A stretch of 37,148 nucleotides of DNA, taken from the NCBI GenBank assembly GCA_010279815.1, contig QEOQ01000312.1:46235-83382 (forward strand). The letters are read 5' to 3'. The notes under the pieces are model-generated. The model was not told the DNA's origin and searched no databases. It worked only from the letters and a program-made list of their open reading frames with translations. This document shows positions 32,301-37,148 of this stretch, one piece after another. The stretch is from Brachionus plicatilis. Lineage: Eukaryota; Rotifera; Eurotatoria; Ploima; Brachionidae. The position numbers were made by a program, and so were the translations under genes. Numbering within the stretch: the first letter of the stretch is position 1; the number at the start of each line of letters is the position of its first letter.

Positions 32301-32516
32301 TTGATTGTGGGCTTTGTGCGAGAGAGAGCGGAAGAAGAGCTTGGAGTTTCCGAGTCGGGGAGAAATTAGGTGCACAGTGGACAGCTGGTCGAGTTCGGCA
32401 TGCTCACTCTCAAATGCATAGTGTTTGTCATCGCGATCAGTCACTTTTTTGCTCTCTAAAGACGCCGAGCTTTCTGATTTTTTCTGAGCATTTTTTGACT
32501 CGATTTCTGGTTCCAT
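14242..32516 (-). CDS. wnk: WNK (with-no-lysine) protein kinase, 5 coding exons, 1642 aa
   Basis: Minus-strand CDS joins 32516-31121, 25066-23433, 17173-17024, 16944-15296 and 14341-14242; all junctions are GT/AG and in frame. WNKs sense chloride, osmolarity and crowding, and phosphorylate SPAK/OSR1 to control cation-chloride cotransporters. Diagnostic features: the kinase glycine loop GHGSFKTVY with the relocated catalytic Lys506; Cys523 in VAWCEL where other kinases have Lys; HRDLKCDN (620-627); GDLGLATL (640-647), including the two leucines that line the chloride pocket in WNK1; and activation-loop Ser651 and Ser655 in ASFAKSVIGTPE. Then follow a PF2-like domain (about 759-848), a second PF2-like domain across the exon 2/3 junction (about 958-1035), a 549-residue Gln/Asn-rich region and a C-terminal coiled coil. 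The N-terminal 465 residues are disordered and Ser-rich. The start is the first ATG, in a good context (TTGCATGG). Confidence 0.93.
14492..14570. repeat. 80-bp direct repeat, left copy
   Basis: TTTTTGATAAATTTG to TAAAATAAAC; matches 14785-14864 with a few substitutions. The two copies exactly bracket the 220-bp duplicated segment. Confidence 0.75.
14569..14788. repeat. Direct duplication, copy 2 (about 220 bp)
   Basis: Copy of 13652-13873 carried inside the hAT-like element, in the same orientation, about 917 bp away. Confidence 0.8.
14785..14864. repeat. 80-bp direct repeat, right copy
   Basis: Second copy of 14492-14570, reading TTTTTGATAATTTTGTTTGG to GTCGTAAAATAAAC. Confidence 0.75.
15296..16944 (-). 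CDS. wnk: WNK exon 4: Gln/Asn-rich low-complexity region (residues 1061-1610)
   Basis: Starts LPTNAEATSDRKTSATDNLV after a TTTTAAG acceptor and ends HTFPHFEDLFM plus two bases at a GTAGAT donor. About 549 codons with long Gln, Asn, Ser and Pro content and few charged residues, i.e. a prion-like disordered segment comparable to the Gln-rich C-terminal region of animal WNKs, which supports crowding-induced condensates. Candidate phosphosites include VRKSSFNSPSV and LSRRNSMDLKE. No RFxV docking motif is seen here. Confidence 0.85.
17024..17173 (-). CDS. wnk: WNK exon 3: end of second PF2-like domain (residues 1011-1060)
   Basis: A 150-bp, phase 0/0 exon between ATTTTAG and a GTAACA donor. It encodes LNIGSDVLSNDYANSLTESI and continues QNIIQHINLNKQ, completing the helix pair that normally follows 'PxxIAxxL' in PF2-like domains; exon 2 ends with exactly that motif. 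The fit across the junction supports direct splicing over the 6.3-kb intron. It has no ATG, so a simple ORF search misses it. Confidence 0.85.
18122..18161. repeat. Short hairpin
   Basis: TATAGAATGCTCTATGTA (18122-18139) pairs with TACATAGACTTCTATA (18146-18161) with two unpaired positions and a 6-base loop. Confidence 0.4.
18584..18712 (+). mobile_element. LINE fossil antisense to WNK
   Basis: Two in-frame stops interrupt an otherwise clear reverse transcriptase tail: MFKPN, stop, LPHLEYHVKIWFP, stop, then YPNTEANILEYIQKRVTKFI and FDL. 'PHLEY..xIW.P' followed by 'LExIQKRVTKFI' is the conserved block after the palm domain of CR1/Jockey-type elements. Weak similarity may continue to about 18900. 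Confidence 0.75.
18705..18768. repeat. Perfect 25-bp inverted repeat with 14-bp loop
   Basis: The arm at 18705-18729 (begins TCGACTTATAAC) is the exact reverse complement of 18744-18768 (ends GTTATAAGTCGA). The left arm contains the end of the LINE fossil reading FDL. Confidence 0.85.
19203..19254. other. Assembly gap (52 N)
   Basis: A run of 52 N after a poly-T stretch, inside WNK intron 3. Its true length and content are unknown. Confidence 0.99.
20724..20946. mobile_element. MITE-like palindromic element (223 bp), AAGTC family
   Basis: The 21-bp ends AAGTAGATTTTGATGATTTGA (one base over in length; key part AAGTAGATTTTGATG) at 20724-20744 and 20926-20946 are inverted with one mismatch. 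Nested inside, GACTTGTTTTTGAGTCA pairs with TGACTTAAAAACAAGT. The interior is rich in AAGTC words, as in the elements at 8109 and 30138. No coding capacity. Confidence 0.65.
21888..22150 (+). pseudogene. Degraded ORF ending in an AT-hook
   Basis: Three overlapping frames give a gene-like series: EALVDCLRELNSGLIENV and continuation to GKRYFS with TGA at 21999; from 21994 SAECFFDEYLKWNVTGNS then VRTEQIVSSTFNKSIIF with TAA at 22099; from 22100 KRGRGRPRKANRTQLI with TAA at 22148-22150. GRPRK is an AT-hook DNA-binding core. Base composition is clearly more balanced than in the intron around it. This is most likely a transposon protein tail or a retro-inserted gene fragment; I do not recognise the family. 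Confidence 0.5.
22821..23054. repeat. Tandem repeat, 99-bp period, about 2.3 copies
   Basis: AGGGGAAAAAATTTAAAC starts at 22877 and again at 22976, with the following 75 bases nearly identical. A degenerate partial unit precedes them (22821-22856). Confidence 0.85.
23433..25066 (-). CDS. wnk: WNK exon 2: kinase domain and PF2-like domains (residues 466-1010)
   Basis: The acceptor TTAATTAAG precedes 25066; the exon starts with the last two bases of an Asn codon and runs NNDLSQISRETDIQEDEK into the kinase domain (about 496-755). All kinase subdomains are present and the WNK-specific residues are intact, so an active enzyme is expected. After the kinase come the first PF2-like domain (ending KIIVFRLDK), a Ser/Gln-rich linker, and the start of a second (RDVSLKLTISDFI ... 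SPKDIAKRL). The donor GTAAGT follows directly at 23432. Reading past it adds residues of intron origin only. Confidence 0.92.
26050..26076. repeat. Stray copy of the 9869 element's terminal sequence
   Basis: GCATTGTGAATTTAGGAACA matches the left end of the element at 9869-10317 with one mismatch over about 20 bases. A weak inverted partner (GGTCTAAAATTCGTTCTGC) ends near 26142. Confidence 0.4.
27323..27562. mobile_element. MITE with GGCGTAGCCAG ends (240 bp)
   Basis: GGCGTAGCCAG at 27323 and its inverted partner CTGGCTATGCC at 27552-27562 differ by one transition. Subterminal GAGCTCCC words occur on both sides (27384 and 27532). The element is notably GC-rich at the ends against a very AT-rich intron. 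No clear target duplication was seen. Confidence 0.6.
27606..27853 (-). mobile_element. LINE fossil in WNK sense orientation
   Basis: On the minus strand: KKDLRDYK, stop, HIQGNFLVNKANKMLGNRKN and GF, which matches the 'KDLGV...HI...V.KANKMLG.I.R.F' block of CR1/Jockey-type reverse transcriptases. Downstream pieces read HERATDNFDELEYRSSKN, resembling the 'QRRATK...LxYxxRL' block. Stops and indels are frequent, so this is an old copy. Confidence 0.6.
28770..28860. mobile_element. Very short hAT-like MITE (91 bp)
   Basis: TAGTGATGG (28770-28778) and CCATCACTA (28852-28860) are perfect inverted ends, and the right end extends to TAGTGATGGGCCAC, a common hAT terminal sequence. No matching 8-bp flank was found. 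Confidence 0.5.
30138..30376. mobile_element. MITE with AGAGTTGTTTAAAA ends and AAGTCCGGACTT palindromes (239 bp)
   Basis: The ends AGAGTTGTTTAAAA are inverted copies. A perfect 12-bp palindrome AAGTCCGGACTT occurs near each end (30169-30180 and 30328-30339), surrounded by repeated AAGTC words. The flanks GATTTTTTC and GATTTTTC look like an imperfect 8-9 bp target duplication. CAGAGTTG-type ends suggest hAT; that is inference. Confidence 0.65.
30601..30621. repeat. ATTT microsatellite
   Basis: Five perfect ATTT units. Confidence 0.8.
31121..32516 (-). CDS. wnk: WNK exon 1: disordered N-terminal region (residues 1-465)
   Basis: Starts MEPEIESKNAQKKSESSASL and ends at a GTATGT donor (31120-31119), leaving one base (phase 1). 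It is Ser/Asn/Gln-rich with a GC-rich stretch (31500-31850 on the plus strand) coding Ser/Ala/Thr runs. Two related motifs stand out: DRFRIKKTLDTDLI (307-320) and SKFTVKKVDTTDLL (376-389). RFx[V/I] is the docking signal for the CCT domains of SPAK/OSR1, so these are candidate docking sites; the second has Lys in place of Arg. Confidence 0.85.
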
Positions 32517-35500
32517 GCAAGCGTTTTATAAGGTTTTTAACAAAAGTTTTCAGAAAATTTTTCACAACTATAAATCATGATAAAATCTAGTTAAAATAAG
32601 GCCACTGTTAGTTTTCTTTATCTAAGATGATAAATCAAAGTTTTGAGATAAGCATGCAATTTTTACAGCTCATAGACCTGGCTCTTCTTTTTTTTTTTTT
32701 TTTAAATTTACTTTAAATTTACTTTAAATTATCTAGAATAATAAATAATGATAATATTTTGTTTCGGGTGTGCATGGATAAATTAGCAACTACCAGGTAT
32801 GATGCTTGTAAATTTGTTTAAGAGTTTAACTAAAGGTAAACTCGATCTGCAACAATGTGTCATGACTATCTTAATGTGACTGGCAGCGCAGTGAAATACA
32901 AAAAAAGGTTTTAAAAATTTTGTCAAAAAGATGTTCAAAATTTTGTGGTAGTGCCATAGAGATACTTGAAATAAGTCTTGATTTACAGATTTATGAAATA
33001 ATTATTTTTTTGAACTTTTTTCAAAAAATAGTTTAAAATAATGCTCAAATAAGCTGCAAAAAATGTCAAAAATATAAAATAAATAAATAAAATTTAGACA
33101 ATGAAAAATATTTATCTAATTACCCATTCAAAAAAATAGTTTCTTAGCTGAATAATATTAAAAGTTTTGTTATGGAATTAAAATTTTGGAGATAAAAAAT
33201 ATTCAATCTTTGAGTTATTTAACAAAAAAATTGCTAGACTGTAAAAATTCTGTTAAAACGATTCTTTATTTTTTAAATGCTTACTAAAAAATGTTTTAAA
33301 ATTAAGCTCAAATTGGCTTTAAATGGATATTAAAAGTTAAATTAAATTTGGGAAGAAGCAATACCTAATCTATTCGTTAAAAAATTCTATTAAAAAAATC
33401 TTAATTTGAAATTCCCTAAATTTTTTATAAAAATTGGAAGTTGTCTAATACACTATGACTTTAAAATTATGTATTTTGTTTTTTTTTAAATTTACATTAA
33501 ATTTAGAATTCTAAATAAAAAAAAAAATTTTAAAGTTTTCCTTTTCTTAAAAAAAATTTGGATGATTTCATTATAAATTCAATTTTTTATTTAATTAAGT
33601 TTAAATAAATTATATGAGAAAAAAAGAAGTTCTAACCTTAGTTCTTTCGTTATTGACCAAATCATTCTGATTTTAAATTATGATAATTCTAATTTAATCA
33701 TAAAAAATTTTCCGGACATATAAATTGGGCAAAAATCAATTTTCCTTTTTTACTATTAATTATTAAAATTAAATTCTTTTAGAGTGTTTTTATAATTAAT
33801 AAATTTACACGCAAATTGATCTAGCTCAGTTTTATGTATCTAATATAATATATCATAAATTAATTGTTTTGATTTCATTTTTTTAAATATTTAGACTAAC
33901 TAGAACGGATTTTAAGCTCTTCACATCTAGCATTTCTATTTTCACAATTTATTTTATAGAAAATAAACTTTTTGTGAATTTTAAGTGTCTCTTGTTCAAA
34001 GGCAAATAATGCGTTCTTTAAAATGAGAACAATCACTTTTGTAAAATAAACTATTTATTATATTTTACAACATTCTTACATTTATTTAATGAATAAGGAG
34101 AATTATGTTTTTTCTGTTTAAACTTAAATAAAAATTACAATGACATATTAACTTTTAAACACTTTTAATCAAATTAAATATTAAATTTATTTATATTTAC
34201 CTAACCTGAAGTAAAATTAAAAATTTTATCTTAACAAATTGAGTTTAATTTTTTATTTTTGCAAAGTCAATGTTCTATTAAAAAATTTTAACATAAAATT
34301 ATAAAATCAAGAATGAATTAAAATTTTTTGAATGATCTTAGGTTTTGCAAAAAGTTGAAAGTAAAAATTTTTTCTATGAGCTTACTTTTAATTTTTAATT
34401 CATAAAAAAATTTCAATTTAAAATTAAAAAACCGATAAAAATAACTAAACCGTAACTAATTATAATCTCAATTATGCTTATCTTTTATTCCAAGACAAAA
34501 ATTAATTTTTAAAAATGGAATTGTGCTGGTAGCAAATATCTTAGAAAAAATTAAAAAATACATATTTATTGTACAGGTTTATTCTAGACCAATGCTAGCT
34601 CATAATACATAACTGAAATACTTAAGTCTTGAAAATTTTGAATTAAATTAAACCAAGTATTTTTTGCACATTGGGTAATATTGCCTAATATTCAACAATT
34701 CAGGTCTGGAATTAATGATAAGAATTTAATTTTTGCATTTTCTTACAAGGCGTTTATCCATAAATTTAATTAATTTTTTCCTGAACTGTCAAACATCATT
34801 TAAATAATAAAATCTGGAATTTAATTGAAATTTAAATAAAATTTTCTCTCTAAAGTTAAACAAATTTAGTCATACATAGATGCAAATTAGATATGGCTTG
34901 TCGGCTATGTCAAAGCTTGATAACCTAGCATTCATAACTTCAGGCTAAAGACAATTAACTGCCAATATTTAATTATGATAGGACAGTTCTTGCAATGTTT
35001 GGCACATAGATTAGCTTTAGTTAATGAATGAATGTAAAACTCAGAACGCAATAAATATTAAATTTTTTTCATTCGAACCTTTTATTTGGAAATTTATTTT
35101 TAAAAAATATTTGAAATTTTTAATTGAAAACAAAATTAAATGCGAAATATTTTTATTTGTTAATTTTAAGATTCATGAAAAATTTTTTAGGAGAAAAAAA
35201 AGATGTTTTTTGAATTGAAAAATATCTCTGTTTAATCGAAATTAAAGAATACCAATCAAGATAAAAAATTTTTGGCAAAATGTTGGCATAAACAGATTAA
35301 TTATAGTAAATTCTCCGCTTTTAAAAAATCTAAAAAAGATAAAATATTTGCTAAATTTCAAATTTATTAACCTTGGATTTAATTGACTGAGTGAAAAAAA
35401 AGTTTGTAGAAATCAAAATAAATTAACATTTTCTTAGTTTATTTTTTCAAGTATTTTCAAAATTAATTTAACCATTTTTATATCTCTGAATACATAAAAT

Positions 35501-36221
35501 TTGAGAGGAACAAGTAAAAATTAATTAACAGAAAATGTGTTGCTAGAGATTTATCTTGAAAAATAGACGCATTCTCATTTTATACATTATTTAAGTTTAT
35601 TTAATACTTTAAACAATAAATTAATGTAAATTTTTTTTTTCACAAATCATCTATAGAAAATTTTAAACCACGCTTTTAATGACATTGAAAAATTTTGCAT
35701 AATAAGAAACTAAGTTTTAAAAGCTCATTTAGTACATTTATTTTACATCTAATTTTGAATTTTTTAAAATACAAAAAATACTAAAAAAAAATTAATTTTT
35801 AAAGAGAAAAAATAAAACCTTAAATACTCTTTAAATTGGTACTTTATGCTTGAATTATTTCAAGCTTTTCTCATATAATCTCAAATCTATGATTTTATGT
35901 TAAAATATCAATAAAAATCATCTTTTAGAGAATCTCGTCCAAATCTGAGCATTAATTGTCTTTTTAAATATTTTGTTAAAAAAAATCAAAAAATCATTCT
36001 AATCATGATCAATTTTGGAAATTTGTTAAACAAAGAAAAATTAAAATTGCCTAATAACTAACTAAAAATTTCTAGCAAAATCATCTAACTAAAAACAAAA
36101 AAAATCATGTGATTTTCCTAATTTTCATTTGATTCTCAACATTTTAAAAATCAGAAAAAAAAATAATAAAAAATAGATTCCGCTCTGCAAGAAATAACTT
36201 TGAATGAAATTATTTTTTAAT
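32517..36221. other. Spacer between WNK (5' side) and cytochrome c (3' side)
   Basis: 3.7 kb, AT-rich. It should include the WNK 5' UTR and promoter, but no element can be pinned down. No gene, RNA gene or clear transposon was recognised. A short direct repeat of TTTACTTTAAAT lies near 32706-32730. Confidence 0.5.
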
Positions 36222-36227
36222 TTTATT
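36222..36227 (-). other. Cytochrome c polyadenylation signal
   Basis: Minus-strand AATAAA 41 bases after the stop codon. Confidence 0.55.
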
Positions 36228-36267
36228 AGAATTCAGTAAAAATAAATTAATCTAAAATTCAAAAGTT

Positions 36268-36633
36268 TTAGCTTGTTGAATCCTTCAAATAAGCAATCAA
36301 GTCTTGTCTTTCTTTTTCCTTTTTCAAGCCAGCGAATACCATCTTAGTTCCTGGTATATATTTTTTCGGGTTGGTCAAATAAATATCCAAAGTGTCTTCG
36401 CCCCAAATAATTCCTTAATAAATTGAAACTTTTTAAAAATAAAACATTAATTTTTAGCTAACTTTACCTTTGTTTTTATTGGCATCAGTATATTGAAAGC
36501 CTTGAGCTTGACCAGTAGCTCTACCGAACAAACCATGCAAATTTGGACCAACTTTGTGCTTTCCACCGGCCTCGACTGTATGACATTGAGAGCAGCTTCT
36601 TACAAAAATTTTCTTTCCGTTTTCTACACTCAT
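36268..36633 (-). CDS. CYCS: Cytochrome c (2 exons, 103 aa)
   Basis: Exons 36633-36468 and 36413-36268 on the minus strand, with a 54-bp GT/AG intron splitting a Gly codon. It carries electrons from complex III to complex IV in the mitochondrial intermembrane space and acts in apoptosome signalling in many animals. Key residues are all in place: heme site CSQCH (Cys14, Cys17, His18), axial Met80 in [21 protein letters not shown] (26-38), the YTDANKNKG loop and [12 protein letters not shown] (57-68). It ends [10 protein letters not shown]. Length is the usual 103-104. No presequence is present, as expected. Start [10 protein letters not shown] is the only sensible ATG. Confidence 0.97.
36414..36467 (-). 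other. Cytochrome c intron (54 bp)
   Basis: GTAAAG at the donor and TTATTAAG at the acceptor. Splicing restores [13 protein letters not shown], a conserved cytochrome c segment. Confidence 0.95.
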
Positions 36634-36766
36634 TTTTTTATATAATTTTTTTTCAATAAAAAATTGAAAATCTAAGAGTAAAAAATTTTTCGCTTTAACT
36701 TTCTAAAATTTTAGCTTTTCTATTTAAGCATGATACTTAAATCTGAATTTAAAATTTTGTTATGTA

Positions 36767-37026
36767 ATGCAAGAAAGAAATTTTGCATTATTAAGCGTCG
36801 CTTTTTTCCAATTACATAAAGCTATCGTAGACTCAATATTGCATCATAAACATTATAAATTTTTAGCAAAAAAATTAAATTCTATTCAGCGTTAGCAGAA
36901 ACCAAGCAAAAAACATTAATATTACGATGTTTGGGTTATGCTAATAAAGAAATAAATTATGATTTTTATGATGAAATATTTCTTAAAACCAGACAAATTT
37001 ATGTAACGTTAAAAATGATAAAATGA
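36767..37026 (+). pseudogene. Frame-broken ORF diverging from cytochrome c
   Basis: An ATG at 36767 opens MQERNFALLSVAFFQLHKAI and continuation to a TAG at 36893-36895 (42 codons). A second frame, open from 36859, takes over through ALAETKQKTLILRCLGYANK and EINYDFYDEIFLKTRQ to a TGA at 37024-37026. A run of seven A (36868-36874) sits in the overlap, where a 1-base change would fuse the frames into about 86 codons. The product is not recognised. It may be a decayed gene, a sequencing error or chance in AT-rich DNA. Confidence 0.25.
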
Positions 37027-37148
37027 GTCTCACACTTTTTGGATTTAATAAAAAATAAAATTTTGAAATTAAATTAAAACATTCTTTTTTTATTGATTTT
37101 TATTTAAATGAAACAAAATTTTCAATTATTTTTTTAATATTGCTTTTT

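Noticed and set aside
31282..32590. Plus-strand ORFs, some Gly/Arg-rich, opposite WNK exon 1
   Set aside because: Antisense shadows of Ser/Ala/Thr codons in the real exon.
34570..34620. YSRPMLAHNT, reminiscent of the reverse transcriptase YVRPxLEY block
   Set aside because: Only about ten residues match and no neighbouring LINE block is found.
35024..35218. 64-codon plus-strand ORF
   Set aside because: Almost only Phe, Lys, Ile and Asn codons from AT-rich sequence; no motif or splice context.
1..37148. CRISPR arrays, tRNA or rRNA genes, bacterial operon signals
   Set aside because: None seen; the window is animal nuclear DNA with spliced genes, and no cloverleaf with A and B boxes was found by eye.

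Overview
This is AT-rich animal nuclear DNA (mostly poly-A/T-rich spacer) with 50-80 bp introns beside multi-kilobase ones, GT-AG splice sites, polyadenylation signals and many decayed transposons. Three host genes can be assembled exon by exon: a flavin monoamine-oxidase-like gene (+), a WNK-family protein kinase covering half of the window (-), and cytochrome c (-). The extreme AT bias, small introns, CR1/L2-like LINE debris and the WNK architecture suggest a small invertebrate. A monogonont rotifer such as Brachionus would fit, but that is inference and not shown by the sequence.

Layout: 1-1855 is spacer holding an unassigned short ORF and a LINE fossil. 1864-3693 is the amine oxidase (3 exons, 574 aa). 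4081-7820 is a LINE fossil followed by a 5'-truncated, recently broken APE-type LINE that still has its 3' hairpin and AAAT tail. 7821-14241 is gene-poor and rich in foldback/MITE elements. One of these (449 bp with a 9-bp target duplication) interrupts what was an open exon at 9608-10383. 14242-32516 is the WNK gene: five coding exons, 1642 aa, introns of 954, 79, 6259 and 6054 bp. The last exon is only 100 bp and is separated from the rest by a non-autonomous hAT-like element with a perfect 8-bp target duplication. The two large introns carry LINE fossils, several MITEs, a degraded AT-hook ORF, a 99-bp tandem repeat and a 52-N assembly gap. 32517-36221 is spacer. 36268-36633 is cytochrome c (2 exons, 103 aa), with a frame-broken ORF diverging from its upstream side.

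The three host genes do not form a pathway: amine oxidation, chloride/volume signalling and mitochondrial electron transfer. The most notable features are the transposon structures (exact target duplications, an insertion into an exon, a segment duplicated on both sides of the last WNK exon) and, in WNK, a pair of RFxV/I-like docking motifs placed N-terminal to the kinase domain. I saw no convincing new multi-gene system.
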